A stretch of DNA of 64,000 nucleotides from Grammothele lineata (GCA_002150815.3 NDFF03000111.1:1-64000), one strand, 5' to 3'; shown: positions 11,815-29,402, counted from the first letter of the stretch. Made by a program: numbers and translations. The notes: generated by a model not told the origin, from the sequence alone.

Positions 11815-14800
11815 TGCTGCGCAGTTGTCCTTCTTGTGTCCGATCTGCTGTAGGGACGCCCCGGATAGGCCGATGACTCGTGTTGTACGTTGACAAGAGC
11901 AAATCTATTGAATACGGGATCTGGACATTGATTGAAGCCTGAAGAAGAATTATCAAGTGCAGGGTTGGTAATTGCTGGGAACCAGAGGCTGCTCGGTATC
12001 CTACGTTGAAACCGTCGGGTCACCTGAATATCTACACGTGTGCGCACGAGGGATAGAATCACATACTTCGTCCAAAGTCCAAGGATGAACTCGATACGGA
12101 CAATGCACTTCGTAGACGAAAGGTTGCTTCAGTTTCGCCGTCGTGCGCTCCGGGGGAGGTATGAGCGTCCGCGTTCTGTATACCTTATGCGCGCGCTCGA
12201 AATGCCAAAGAAGCTTGTACCGCTATTGAACGAATCGATAGCATTTGATATGCACGTTCACTGCTTGGAAAACTGCTTGAATGGAGAAAAAAAGCGAGGG
12301 GGTGTATCGCCCCGGAGATTCATGCAAAGCCGACAACACCGACCAGTCTCTACTACTTGGCCCCTGGTAATGTTGTACTCTTAGGTGAGACGCTGTGCAA
12401 ACTCTAACCTAAGCCACAATTTGCGCTGCATGGGCACTGATGAGTGGGTAGAATCCGACATACCGATGACTCGTTCCCGAGGCGTTGGCTTCACCTCCGC
12501 GAGAACTTAATGTGGCTTGTATCTGGACTTCAGGCGTCCTTGAAGCCGCGCGCCTGGATCGATGAAAGATTGTCCGTGTGCACCCGCGCCTGGATAGAAG
12601 TCGCTGTCAGTGAAGCTTGTATCTCGAAGAGAACGACGCAGAGCGTCACGCTCAAATGGCGCGCATCCCCCCGGCCGAGCTGATCGACGGGTGAGGTATG
12701 CAATTAATGTATGGTATTTAATCGGCTTCGACCAGGACGCCACATAACGTTTGGGCAAGGCGGCCGCTCGGGTGCGACCCCGACTTCCCGATCGCCATAG
12801 CGGCAGCGGCAGTCGTGTTGAGCGTCGGCAGGTAATCGCGTGCCCTGATACAGCTAGTCTCGGTGAACGAATAATTCGCCGAGGGATCGATTGGAACCTA
12901 CGCGCGAAGGCCCGAGGCACGCGTGAGTGCCGCTGCGGGTGACGTCGGATACGACGTAAATACGTGAAACCAATTTACGAGGGCGTCGCGGGTATGGGTG
13001 TTACGACACAACTACTCACATGGACGGGAATGACCCATGACACTGCGAGCCGCCATGGTCGTCGGGGGAGCCGCCGTGTCCTGATAGAATTTATCTGACG
13101 ACGTCGTTCAATCGGGCGGCAACGGGGTCAGCCTGGGCGGCGATAATCGTAAATGGAGGTCCTGCAAGGATCTTGTGCTTCTCCCGAGGTCATGTTATGG
13201 GGTCACTGCCGTACGGCGCCGATGTCGAAGGTGGACGAAACCGACGATACCGGACGGTGACCTCCATATATCCCAATACTCGGGAGCTATCTCGAGATAT
13301 CCTTAAGTTCGGAGATGTCTCGTCAGAATGGCGTGACAGTCAGGATAATGCAGGCGCATCGATGCTATTGTATCATCATGTCAAAGGGGAAATGCCTCAC
13401 CAGAAGGGGCACCGGTCAGCCGACAGGGATGCCTGCTTGGTCCACGGGATGAACGTTGAGTGATCGAGGGACAGACAAGTGCCGGGTGCCAGCGTGGCGG
13501 ACATATCTTCCGAGACCCATTGGCATAATCTCATCTTTATATGGCGCGGTCGTCGAGTATAATAGAACATGTGGTTCGTCGGATATGATCTTGAATGATG
13601 CCGTGCCTGGTCCCCATCTTCCTCAACATCTCGGGGAGTATTTGATCAGTTTACTTTACGGTATCCCGCCGACATGGGATTCTAAGAGGGATGAGCCAAT
13701 GAGCAGCGCTACGCAGAGCATGTTTGACTTACGAATATCTTTTGGATCGGGATGAGGTGATGATGGTGCCCACGTCGACCGGAACGGGTAAGTAGTGACA
13801 GTTTGTTGAACACTGCTTCCACCTCGACGTGTGTCCAAGTGGTCTTCGCCCCGGTCCGGCGCACAAGTGCAAACAGCACCCGACGTTTCCCCGGCTTCTC
13901 TAAGTTGAACGTCAACGCCTCACATGGATGTCAGCGGCAAATAAGCAGTAGATGTCGCCAAGGTGAGAGCCAAGCGCGATTTGGCAGATTAGGTTCTGCG
14001 GACCCTGGGAAGAGACGTCTACGAAGGGTAAGTATGAGTGGTTTTTCAGCAAGACCCTCCTCCAAGCATGTTCTCTGTCGGCAACGCTCATGCCATTTGT
14101 GACGCTCGTCTGTTTGGAGAGCAGCATAAATAGGACAAAGGTTTCACTGCCTGCCACCGAAGCCGCCACGGAACGCCGGCCGGTATATACTCAACATGCC
14201 ATGACCAGTGGTGGATGTGTTTCGAATGCACAAACCAAGGAAGTCGCGCCAACGCATTCCAGTTGGGAGAATACACCTGCGGCATCAAATACATCGTCAA
14301 CGAACGAGTACCCATATTTCGTTACTACCCAGACTTGTGACTGGTAGGGTGTGCTACTCCAGGTGACTGGCCACGGCGGATCAAAGTTTGACAGCACCTT
14401 TCGAGAGCGACCTATTTCATGAATTGGCCGGATAGCAAATACCACTTGGGGCTCCCCGGAGGTCGAATCAATACCAGATGGTGATCACGGCAGCCCGAGT
14501 CAACCTCGTACACCAGAGAGCATATGGGAGGCGCAGACCGAGATGTGATCCTATCTGGAGTGGATCGAGGTTCTCCATACGAGAAAGCAATCGAGAGAGA
14601 GGTAATTGGTGGCAACCATGTTCAAGCTGAAAGGAAATTGAAGGTTGAATTTCCGTCGCGGAAGGTTGGCACAGCAAGCGCCAGGGGGCTTCAATCCATG
14701 CACGTGATCGACCATCACTAACAACGAGCCGAACCCGAACCGGTCTGGAACCGATCCGTCAAGGCTGAAGGCAAACTCCTAGAGTGTAGTCACTGCACGC

Positions 14801-16377
14801 CTTACCTTCCCCTACTCAAGCCATCAGAGTATAATCACCGTTGCGTTTGGCTATGTAGGTTAGATCACACCCGCTAACTTCAAGAATTGTCCCCGTCTTC
14901 GACTTAATAGTAAGAGAAATGATTGGCCAATCTTATGGAACGAGCCCACGCCATAGTAGCTAGAATGAAGTGTTCACGTACTTGCACCTCCACTGACCAA
15001 GGCCGGGCTGCATAGTGACTTCTCGTTCTGTTCTTCCTCTCGTTAGTACGCTTGCAACTTGGCCAGATTATAGACCCCTGTAGCTAGCATTCGTGCGCGC
15101 CAATTTTAGTCTAGATGATGGGATATCGAGCACGCAGAGGCGAGATGATGTCATAAATGTGTCGGACTCGGCTCGGATTCGGAGAACGGAGGTGCGTCGC
15201 GGGGCTTGGTGGTGGTAACACCGCGTGTGGAGCAGAGTTGGGAGGAGCCCCGCCATTCTTCAGCTGCGTTCCGAGTTCCCTGCCCTCTTGTGGTGATCCG
15301 GGCTCTCTCGTAAGGCTACACGAATGAGGAGGGCAGTGCAGCGGTGAAGTTCAGGCAAGCGCTTTCAGGCGTTCGTTAGTGACTAGTGAGCGTCGTGGAG
15401 CAACCGTTGCAGACAAAGTGGCATAAGCTGTGAGGCGTCAGCGGTTAACAGTCAGCCTCGATGTTGGAAGGCTTGAGGCGCAAGTTACAGGTATTTCTAT
15501 CACTTACTAGTGGAGCGCACTGCACGCAGTCTGAAATCCACGAGTCATACGACTGGCTCGTCGTAGTTCGGAGGGGTCTGGGGATAGTCAGCAGTAAATC
15601 GTTTGGCTAACCTGTCTGTGCTTGATCTCCGCGCATAAGCAAGTTCTTGGGATACTAGACGCGCGCACAAAGCGCAAGCCAAGTAAAAGCAGAGGAGCTG
15701 AGGGAATGTGCCCCCGTCTGATCACAGACTCACGGAGCACTGCCAGTGCACGCCGAGATGCGACATTGTGGAATGGGCGTCCGTGAGAGGAGCATCATGC
15801 GCCTGCTGTCGGGCCGACTGCGTTCCGCGAGAAGCGGCTTCTGTATGGCACGCTCCCGCGGACGAGGATCGCCCAGGTGGACGTCCACTGCCGTAGGTGA
15901 GAATGTCATGACGTCGACATGCTCGAGGACGCGGCGGAAAAGGCGTTTGTGAGGTGTTTGCGAGCACGAGGCGCGGGCAGATTTGCCTATCTGTGAAGCG
16001 AGAATGTATGCTTGAGTGCGTTCGGATCCGTGGTAGAAGAGATGGCTATGTAGCGTGTGTTGAAGCGCAGCAGGCATGGCAGGGACGCGCCGAGTACACA
16101 AGGAGGTCGGATGATGACCACGCAAGGAAACGGCCGAGGGAGGTCATAGCGGTGAGCCAACCCCGCATGACGCGCGCGTGCCGAGAGGGCGGCTGCCCGA
16201 TTTGGGGTGGAGACGGGCGGCTGAGAGGGGAAAGGGGAGCGCTGAGGCGCAGTGCCCGGACCTCCTCTCCGCCACCTTCTCCTTCAAATCGCCCCCTCGT
16301 CCGCAGCCGGCTGCACGCTCCTTTTATTCTCCTACCACCACCTTCTACCTGCCCTCTCGTCTTCACTGCTGTCCGCC
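11815..16377. other. Gene-poor region of 4.6 kb
   Basis: No gene could be assembled here. Minus-strand frames at 13709-13915 (containing KTTWTHVEVEAVFNKLSLL) and 14191-14445 (containing PPWPVTWSSTPYQSQVWVVT) read more like protein than the rest and might be remnants of a decayed gene, but they could not be joined into a model or matched to a family. The last 200 bases (16200-16377) are the pyrimidine-rich promoter of the secreted protein gene. Confidence 0.35.
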
Positions 16378-17529
16378 ATGTTTTCTTTCAAGACCCTCTC
16401 CCTTGTCGCCGCTGTCGCGGGCCTGCAGCTGGCCTCTGCCCAGATCTCGTAAGTGTCAGCCGTTACTCTCACACAACAACTTCCGCTGACCGCTCCCCGT
16501 CCGCCCCGTACCCGCGTTGCGCAGCATTTCTTCCGGGTGCCAGTCCACGCTCACGTCCCTCGCCACCTCCTCCGACGCGAACTGCTTGAACGTCGGTGGC
16601 CTCATCAGCCTCGTCAGCGCCGCCTCGGGCTCGTCCAATGCTTCCCTGGTCTCGAACATCGATTCATGGGCGAAGGGCATGTGCAGCCGTTCTGCCTGCT
16701 CGAACAGCACCCTCGCCACCTTGGTCTCAAACGTGACTTCTGGCTGCTCGTCCGACCTCAGCAGCCTCGGCCTCGGCAATGTCGACTCCAGCGAGCTCAC
16801 CTCGCTCGTTCAGCAGTTCTACCCGACTGTCCGCGACGTTCTCTGTCTTGCTGAGTGAGTCCTCCTTCTACAGCACTCACAATGAACTACTATTATTGGC
16901 ACAATACCCTATTCCCCTCGTTGCGGCTCCGCAGTTCCTCGCGCTGACACTTGCCGAATTGCGCAGCACGAACAACGGCAGCGCGCTCTGTGTAACAGAG
17001 ACCCTGGACAACATCGAGCCCTACACTGGCACGCTCTCGGTCTCAAACATCGAGTCTATCGCCACGAACGCAATCGATAACGGCTCCGTCCCGACTATCC
17101 CCTCGAACGTCACCTGTACAGACTGCGTTAAGGGCGCGTACTCGCTCATCTCCCAGAGCCTCGGCGACTTCCTCCCCACCACCGTCGCGTCCACGCTCAA
17201 CAGCGAGTGCGGTTCCTCATTCACCGGTACGCCATTTTTTGTCGCTCCCATCCGTCCGCATGGGACCGCAGCACGCCCGCTGACCGCGCTTCCCTCCTCC
17301 CTTTCCGCGCTCGGTGATCTTCCCCCATGCGTTTTTCAAACGCCTCCTCGGCATTCGGCACGCAGACGGCTCCATGCCCTCGTCCGTCACGCAGCTCGCG
17401 AGCGACTCGAGCTCGTCGACGACCGTCACGCCCAACGGCGCCGCGCCCGCGTGGGCCACCGCGCCCCTCGTCGGTGTCGTCGGCGCGTCCTTCCTCGCGG
17501 TCTCGTCCGCGTTCGCTCTCCTCGCCTAG
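16378..17529 (+). CDS. Secreted GPI-anchored Cys/Ser-rich protein (DUF7729-like)
   Basis: This is a cell-surface protein of unknown function, common in agaricomycetes and, as far as I recall, of the DUF7729 type. Four exons, 16378-16448, 16525-16854, 16967-17226 and 17366-17529, give 274 residues in frame, with clean GT-AG introns (GTAAGT, GTGAGT, GTACGC donors). The N-terminus is a signal peptide (MFSFKTLSLVAAVAGLQLAS, cleaved near AQ-IS). The mature part has regularly spaced Cys residues (SSGCQSTL, DANCLNVGG, KGMCSRSACSNSTL, VTSGCSSDL, TCTDCVKGAYS, SECGSSFTD) and N-glycosylation sites (SNAS, CSNST, SNVT). A Ser/Thr-rich stretch is followed by a C-terminal hydrophobic tail with no charged residue after it, which indicates GPI-anchor attachment. 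It probably sits in the plasma membrane or cell wall. Confidence 0.85.
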
Positions 17530-18773
17530 GGTACCCGCTTCCTGGGTTTCCGGTTGGATGGTGGCGATCGTACCCGTACTTACGCGATGATACCGATACC
17601 TGCACGATGACCCTCCGCGGTGATTTATTGTAGACGGACTGTGACCCCGGACGTACAGACAGACTGGCCCGTCCGCCGCCCTTATTGTGTACATTCACGA
17701 CCCACGACCGTACGCACTTGCTTAATCTTTGGACATTTTCGAATGCACACTGGATTCGTGGACCCATCCCACCACCAATTTATTGCTCTGCATTGCCTGA
17801 GTGGAGGAACTGCGCTGCGCGGTAGGGTACGTAGACTTTTTGCTGCGGACTGCTCGCGCAGTTCAGAGAGCCGCTTTGCGAGCGATACCTCGCTCGCGCG
17901 GGACAGCACTTGCCACTGGGCAGGGGAACGCGGTAGCGAGGGATGTCGCCTTTGTTTCCATGCACTGGCACCGCATCAGGGCACGAGGGTACCGAGCAAG
18001 CGGGAGGTCGCTCCACACCCACACCGCTTGCACGATATTTATACCGGCCGGTGAATTGGGGGTCGTAGGGGCCAGGCGTTCGTTCGGCTCTAGGTGCGAA
18101 CTCGGAACTCCAGCTGCGCTGCTTGGAATTTGAGGGCTCGCGACTCCGCGAGTGTCGCGCGCGCGGGGTATCGCGGGTTCAAAGGGAGCGAGCGGTACCC
18201 CTAGCTAGGTCGTCCGGATCCGTGAAGGTTGCGGGGACCGCTGATCAGGCACGCTCCGGCTTTCGTCCAATCAAGTACTTCAAGTACTTATGCTGGTCGT
18301 CAGTCTTTCGTCGCGGCTCCGCCGTTGGATGTGTACTTACGTCTTACAGCTGAATGCATAACGATAGACCGCGAGTGCCTTTTCGTCTGTAGGAACACGT
18401 GGCCTTTGTGGAGTCTGGGACAGTGACTATTGGCTACGAGGCTTGCGCCGAGGGAGTTAGGTGGTGCGTCTCACCCGGCGAGTGGTGCGGATTCCCTTGC
18501 ATGGTGGACATCTCGTACCAGATCTATAAGGTGGAAATGACGCGCGCGGTCTATCGTTATGCATTCAGCTGTAGTATTACGTCTCAGCGTAATGTACAAA
18601 CCGAGCAGGAAGTATACCGTTGTTGAGAATGTAGCGGAGAACTTATTGCATGTCCGAAACTAAAAGTGACCAACCTCGGAACCAACGGACAATCGCAATA
18701 GGTAGCCTCAACGACGAGTGGACGCAGTTGCTAGTCGCGGTTCAAAAATACCTCAAAATTCGGAGATCTAACC

Positions 18774-18784
18774 GGATTCGAACC
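18774..18784 (-). other. tRNA-like B-box (T-arm motif)
   Basis: The minus strand reads GGTTCGAATCC, an exact match to the B-box/T-arm consensus of tRNA genes, followed within about 20 nt by a run of four T. The rest does not fold into a tRNA: I could not find a matching 5' acceptor strand or a clear D-arm. It could be a tRNA remnant, a tRNA-derived SINE fragment or chance. Confidence 0.25.
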
Positions 18785-19736
18785 CCGGATGGTGTTGGGG
18801 ATCGAGTCATGTGCTGGTTCTCACGGTTAACACAACTTCTAATCATCCTAGCGCTTTGGGGGCCTTTTTGGAACACCGTCGTTGCGACGTTGGGAGCTGA
18901 CGCTGTTTCTATGAAGGTGTCGAACTGCCACCACGCGCTCAACAACCAGCCCAAATTCTGGATGCTACAGCTGTGCACCAGTGATCCTTGAAGAACAGTC
19001 GCTTTCGTACCCCCTCCCTGAAAACGTGACGTACGAGCTTTTGATAAGTCATAGCGGAGACGGTTGTTCAACGCGCGGCGGTGCCCTAGCATGTTTCGTA
19101 CTAGGGGCGGCATCTCAAGTTACATCAACCCAGTCAACGCCACGGCCTAGAAGCAGAGGATGAGTGAAGGTTCGCTCAATTTCGGCCTAGTTGCTGTGTT
19201 CTTTCAACGTTTTCTGTGCGTCAACGCCCTCACTTATCAGGTCCGGCGAGTTTGTCATCTCGCCCGAGACAACGTGGTACCCCTAGGTCGACACATCCGG
19301 GGTGATGCTTTCGCTTAGCGGAGGACCACCAAACCACACTTGACACGGTGGCGGGTCTTGACTTCTAGCCACATACCGGAGCGCTTCTCAACGTCGCAGA
19401 GGTTCCCAGATGATCCGTTGTACGCCGTCATTGGCTCTAGCCAGCGTGGAATCACTCGGTGTCGCCGTATTCTGGCTGTCGTCGAGCGGAACTCCCGAGC
19501 GATAATGCGCAGCTTGGGCTCAAAATCTGTGCAAAGCATTCATCCAACCGAACCACAGCGCACGAGGCGTCCAATTTACCGCCTCTTTGCGAGCCTGTAA
19601 GTTTGTATTGCTTGCTCCATGGTGTGAGGAGCATTGAATTTCATGCGTTTGGCGGTAGAGAAGCAATGCGATGGCATTGTGTTTAGTCCCAAATGCCCGC
19701 TGCACTCGGATTGTGCTCCAAGCCCTGGCAGAACCC

Positions 19737-19753
19737 CTTGGAATCGAACCAAG
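19737..19753 (-). other. tRNA-like T-arm with upstream A-box-like motif
   Basis: The minus strand reads CTTGG-TTCGATT-CCAAG, a perfect 5-bp stem with a canonical 7-nt T-loop, so it includes a full B-box (GGTTCGATTCC). About 35 nt upstream on the same strand is CGGCCAGATTTGG, which fits an A-box except for its first base. A complementary acceptor stem for the GGGTTCT that follows the T-arm is missing, so this is not a normal tRNA gene. A degraded tRNA or SINE head is possible. Confidence 0.3.
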
Positions 19754-20065
19754 CCTATCGCAACCACGCATTCCAAATCTGGCCGGACTTGCGTCATGGC
19801 ACACCGGGACATCCGAGCCCATCGCAGCCTGCCCTGAAGCCGTTGCACTCTCCCCTCTGCGAGAGCGGTAATTCAGCGCCGGAGGCATGATGGTACGTAT
19901 GCAATTCGATATCAACTTGCTGTCTGATACGACTCCTACATCCCGTACCAGGCCGGGAAAGGACAGATGCTTGCTGCTTAAATACCGCATGCGATCAGAG
20001 ATATTCCCTCTCAGCACAGAATCCGTGTGCAGACCGGCATCCTTCTTCCTCTTACTATCTTTGCC

Positions 20066-22174
20066 ATGTCTTCAGAGGGAGTTCCGAAACGCACCCTTCC
20101 ACTCCTTCAAACGGAATTGTTCTCCAAGCCTTTGCACAGCGTGGATCTCCACGAACGAGCTTTTCTCTCGTACAAGAAGGCCAGGGAAATTGGTCTCGCA
20201 TACGGTCTGTCTTCCCTCGCTATCATTACCGTCGGTACCTTTCGACTGAACTCTTGGCGTGTTATATAGGCATGACTATCAACGACGTTCTGTCTCTCTC
20301 GCCCAAATTTTGGCAGCTTCACCAGGATCCTATCATCCTCGCTGACGGCGGCATCCTCACACTCCTTACTATCCAGTACAACCTCTGCTCGGGTACCATT
20401 GCACGCTACTCTAAGGGACGACCGGAGCTCGTATCTCTCGTCGAAGACCTGCTGCATTATCAGAAACAGTGCGTGTACATCTTCTGCTTACCTTTCTCTT
20501 CTGCCCACTGATCCCTTGACGCGATGGCTGTAGTGGCCAATTCATGTTAACCGAACTCGGGCATGGCCTCGATATCGACAACCTAGAGACAACGGCAACG
20601 CTGCTACCATCCGGAGAGTTCCTGTTGCACTCGCCCACGCCCTCTTCAGCCAAGTACGCCAATCATATCCTTGATCGTTCCTTCCGCACATCATTAATCC
20701 TTTCATTGTAGGTTCATGCCTCCCACACTTCCCGCCGGGCTACCCTGCGTGGCTGTTGTCATTGCTAGACTGGTGGTGAACGGCGAATTTCGCGGGCATC
20801 GCCCCTTCATTGTTCCTCTGAACGACGGAAAAGAAATGTGTACCGGGGTCGAATCGAAGTGCGTATATTGTTCAATATTCGTCCACAACGCTACTAATGT
20901 CAACGCATTTCCTCTCTGTCACAGGATGCTCCCCTTCCGGGAAGGCCCCGCGCCAGTCCCTCACTCGCTCACGACCTTCACCAATGTTCGTCTCCCGCCC
21001 GCTGCCCTCCTAGGGACTCTTGCGATGCCCAAAAGCATCCACGCAAACCTCATGGACGTCATCGCCCGCGTGCATGTAGGGGCACTCGCGCTCTCGTGCA
21101 AAGCCCTCCCACTCCTCAAATGCTACGCAACCATTGGCACTCTCTATTCTCTTCGCCGTACGACAGGTCCCTCCACACGATCGTCGCCGATCCTGGCCTT
21201 CCGCACACAGCAGGCGCCGATCCTCGCCGCTGCCGCGGGCGCGTACATCCTGCAAGCACTTCATCGCTGGGCGGTCGCGGAGTTCTGTGCGGAGAGAGAC
21301 CCCCGTATACGCGCAGCTATCGCGGCGGCGACGAAAGCTGCCATGGTGCAGCATGCACAGGAGAGCGCGCTGGCTGTGTCAGAACGCTGTGGGGCGCAGG
21401 GTCTGTTTGCCTACAATCAAATGACGCGGCTATACGTGAGTAACTGGTTTGGACAGCAGCTTGATGAACGCACGCTGATGCGGAGGAACCTGTTCAGAAC
21501 GAGATGCGCGGGGTTGCGATCGCGGAGGGCGACATCCTCGGCATTGCCATTAGTATGTCTCCCAGGCCCGTGTTGGTTCGTCCTCGCATACTGACGCCGC
21601 GTCCTTTCCAGAGACCATCCATGAAGTCATGCTTGGCCGATACACTCTCCCACCATCCGCGGACCCCACGTCCCTCCTTGCGTGTCACGAAGCTAGCCTC
21701 CTCGCCGAGCTCCGCAGTTTACTTCAAGACGCCCCGAATGACCCCCGTAGTACAGAAGTGCAGCGGCGCGTGTTACCGCTCTGCCAGCCTTCGCTAGAGG
21801 CGATAGGGCATCGTATGGCGTACGATGCTGCCGTTGCCGCACGGGTTCGACCGTGCCTCATTGATCTCTACGTCGCGAACGTCGTCAAGCTCGACGCGGC
21901 GTGGTACGCTGAGCACGCAGGTCTCGGACGCACCGCGCAGGCGGAGATGGAGGCGCGCGCTCACGACGAGGCGCTGCCACTGCTTGGAGGTCTCGTGCAG
22001 GAGATGGACGTGGGCGCGTACGTGAGCGCACCGATTGTGAGCGATGAGAAGTGGGGGGCGTTTGTGGATGGACTGAAGATCTTCCGGGGCAACGCTAGCG
22101 TGAACATGTTCGATGATAGCGCGGAGAAGATAGTATTTGAGGAGGATACGGGGATGGTGAGGTCACATCTGTGA
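20066..22174 (+). CDS. Acyl-CoA oxidase family protein
   Basis: This is a flavoprotein of the acyl-CoA oxidase/dehydrogenase superfamily. Family members oxidise acyl-CoA to enoyl-CoA and pass electrons to oxygen, giving H2O2, normally in peroxisomes. Seven exons, 20066-20204, 20270-20468, 20534-20653, 20712-20858, 20925-21435, 21498-21552 and 21612-22174, give 577 residues in frame with canonical donors. Visible parts are the N-terminal helical domain, the FAD-binding beta region (GQFMLTELGHGLDIDNLETT, then PFIVPLNDGKEMC), the Ala-rich helical domain (RVHVGALALSCKALPLLKCY) and the segment VAIAEGDILGIAIK, where the family places its catalytic Glu. It is somewhat shorter than typical 650-residue peroxisomal enzymes and ends RSHL, which is not a textbook SKL-type peroxisomal signal though close to one. 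It converges on the first alcohol oxidase 375 bp away. Confidence 0.82.
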
Positions 22175-22548
22175 TTATTCTCAGAGCTTGCTGAGTTTGA
22201 CTACTTGGATACTCAGTACGCAGAACTGTTCCCGGTTGTGTTCAGTTATCTCTCTCATGCCTAGTTCGCAACTGAGCCTTACAAACTGCTTCTTCTGTTA
22301 AGTTCACATGTTCATGCTATGGCACAGTACACTCGGACCGAGAAAGTCCTAGCTCAATTGCATGCGCCTGACGAGGGCCTCTTCATGAATACATTCTTTC
22401 CAGCCAAAGCGAGATTGTGCTTCTCCCTCTCAACCGCGGTCGTACTACGACACTACGATTCCTATGGTTGTATGCCGCCCAATACGGAGTCTCGCAGTCC
22501 AACACTTGCGACTTGCGACATATGGCATATTCTCGATCACGATATTCT
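22175..22548. other. Convergent spacer between acyl-CoA oxidase and alcohol oxidase 1
   Basis: This short stretch holds the 3' ends of two genes facing each other. The part near 22480-22548 resembles the sequence just downstream of oxidase 2 (26690-26748), for instance the shared tctcgcagtcc, so it belongs to the duplicated unit. Confidence 0.5.
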
Positions 22549-25193
<2,645 letters not shown>

Positions 25194-25234
25194 GGCGCGC
25201 GCTCTGTGTATGGAGAGTTCACATTGGCGTGGAC

Positions 25235-25242
25235 TTTATATA
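25235..25242 (-). promoter_or_regulatory. TATA box of alcohol oxidase copy 1
   Basis: The minus strand reads TATATAAA 42-49 bp before the ATG at 25193. Boxes at the same distance in all four copies support the call; the 5' UTR must be very short. Confidence 0.7.
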
Positions 25243-26028
25243 TGACTTCATTACAGGCATGGGAGCGTGAGGCAAGCCATCATCGCGAGCGCTGAGCGCG
25301 CCGCATGATGTTGACTTCTCGGTGATTTTTGACACGATATGTGTCGCTAGGGCTTTTGGAAGGGCGGCCAGAGCGCACCCGAGCCCGAGCCTGAGTGCCG
25401 AAAGCTCGCGAGCCCGCGACTTGTAAGAGCAATGGTGTTCCGATGCCTCTCATAATGGCAACACAATTGGCTACATTTGGAAAGGTACGGCTACGATAAG
25501 TGAGCGGTCTGCTGAGAGTCCGGTGACAGAAATGAGTACTAACCTAACTCTATGAACAAGCTTCAGAGAGTGGCCTGCCGTAATATGTGTGGAAGGGCGC
25601 TCCCTAGGTCTCGCCTATCGTCTCACGAACAACCTTCGGGGGAAATAAGAAGGATTTGACATCAGTGCGAGTTGATATCAACTCGAGAACTGATTGCACC
25701 AACCCGACCAACACGAAGACGGGTGCTAAGCATCTGCGAATTTCGAAAGGATGTCAGTATGTCAGACCTCCCTTGAAGTGTCTCGACATTATCCCAGAGC
25801 GAGCGTTGGAGCTCGTTATATTTATGCAAAGTAAAAAGATACAGCGTTAACCTGCGTACGTAACATAATGCCCATTGAGTTAGTGATATGTAACCGAATA
25901 GAAATGCGCCTAAGAAGCGGGCAAAGTTGCCCACCCACTATGCCCTGTGACCCAGGCGTATCGTTCCTGGGCTCAGTGGAAAGAGTAGCATTCCTGATGC
26001 CCTAGAGGTGGGAAGGAGAACTTAGAAA

Positions 26029-26053
26029 TGGTGGTGGTGGTGGTGGTGGTGGT
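26029..26053 (+). repeat. (TGG)n microsatellite
   Basis: A perfect run of about eight TGG/GGT triplets lies in the spacer between oxidase copies 1 and 2. It is not within any gene. Confidence 0.85.
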
Positions 26054-26210
26054 AAATAGGTGCAACTTGGAAACGTTCGTCGTCGCTGAGGCTAAGCGCT
26101 AAGCCCTCGGCGGCGTCGGCGCTTTTCGTGGTTGTTGACTGGTGTTACTAAGCGCTTTCAACACTGGGCGTCTGTGTTCGGCTTGACACGGCTGTCTGCC
26201 CTTGCCTTAC

Positions 26211-26501
26211 TACTGTACTATTTCACTCAATTCGAATTGTCACTGTCACAGGGCCCCCAGATGAACGAAATTTGGGCGCTCGTCACAGGTCACCTCCGGG
26301 ATCGTCGAATTTCGCCCACGAGCGCTTAGGGGCATCAGGGGCGCGGCGCGCTGACGCGCGCCCGAAACCGCCTCCTCCGCCCGGAGTCTGTCGAAATCCC
26401 GCCCCATGTCACGGCTCACCGGCGCCGTTGTCGAAAATCGAAACCGAAATTTTCGTGTCACGCGTCACAGGGCCTGTCGAATTGAGTGAAATAGTACAGT
26501 A
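26211..26501. mobile_element. MITE with 25-bp perfect terminal inverted repeats
   Basis: The left end TACTGTACTATTTCACTCAA continues TTCGA, and the right end at 26477-26501 is its exact reverse complement. The outermost TA on each side can be read as a TA target duplication flanking a 23-bp inverted repeat that starts CTGTAC, which fits a Tc1/mariner-like (stowaway) element. A second pair, CACAGGGCC at 26237-26255 and 26465-26474, lies inside but runs in the same direction on both sides. The 291-bp interior has no coding capacity, so it would need a transposase supplied in trans. Family assignment is inference. Confidence 0.8.
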
Positions 26502-26747
26502 ATTCGAGTCAAATGCCAACTTCCACCGTAAGTGCAGTCGTACGCACAATCCCTCGCAATGTTTTCAGTTCTGACATTCTCTTCGTAATATATCCCACCC
26601 GTTATAATCAAATCGAAACCCCGCTCGTTCCTCTCAACAGCGAACATACCACGACGTTATGATTCCCCCGGGTACATCGTGATGCGGTCAATAGAATCTC
26701 GCAGTCCTACATCTGTAATGTGGTACAGTTCCCGATTGCGATACAGC

Positions 26748-29402
<2,655 letters not shown>

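Larger units (their letters stand above)
17530..20065. other. Gene-poor region of 2.5 kb
   Basis: No gene is supported. Short repeats such as two copies of caagtactt lie near 18270. On the minus strand this region contains two perfect matches to the RNA polymerase III B-box, listed separately. The end of the region is the promoter of the acyl-CoA oxidase gene. Confidence 0.35.
25194..26747. other. Spacer between alcohol oxidases 1 and 2
   Basis: It contains the promoter of copy 1 and the 3' end of copy 2. The first about 600 bp (to about 25670) is recognisably similar to the region upstream of copy 2, for example tcacgaac followed by ccggggga-like runs near 25625 and 29820. The right half holds a GGT microsatellite and a MITE, listed separately. 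No other gene is seen. Confidence 0.6.

Noticed and set aside
11184..12062. 292-codon minus-strand open frame
   Set aside because: It overlaps the plus-strand hypothetical gene in antisense, is Ser/Arg-rich as expected of a shadow frame in GC-rich coding DNA, and has no recognisable motif.
18600..18800. A functional tRNA gene on the minus strand
   Set aside because: Only the T-arm motif fits; no acceptor pairing, D-arm or anticodon arm of normal size could be drawn.
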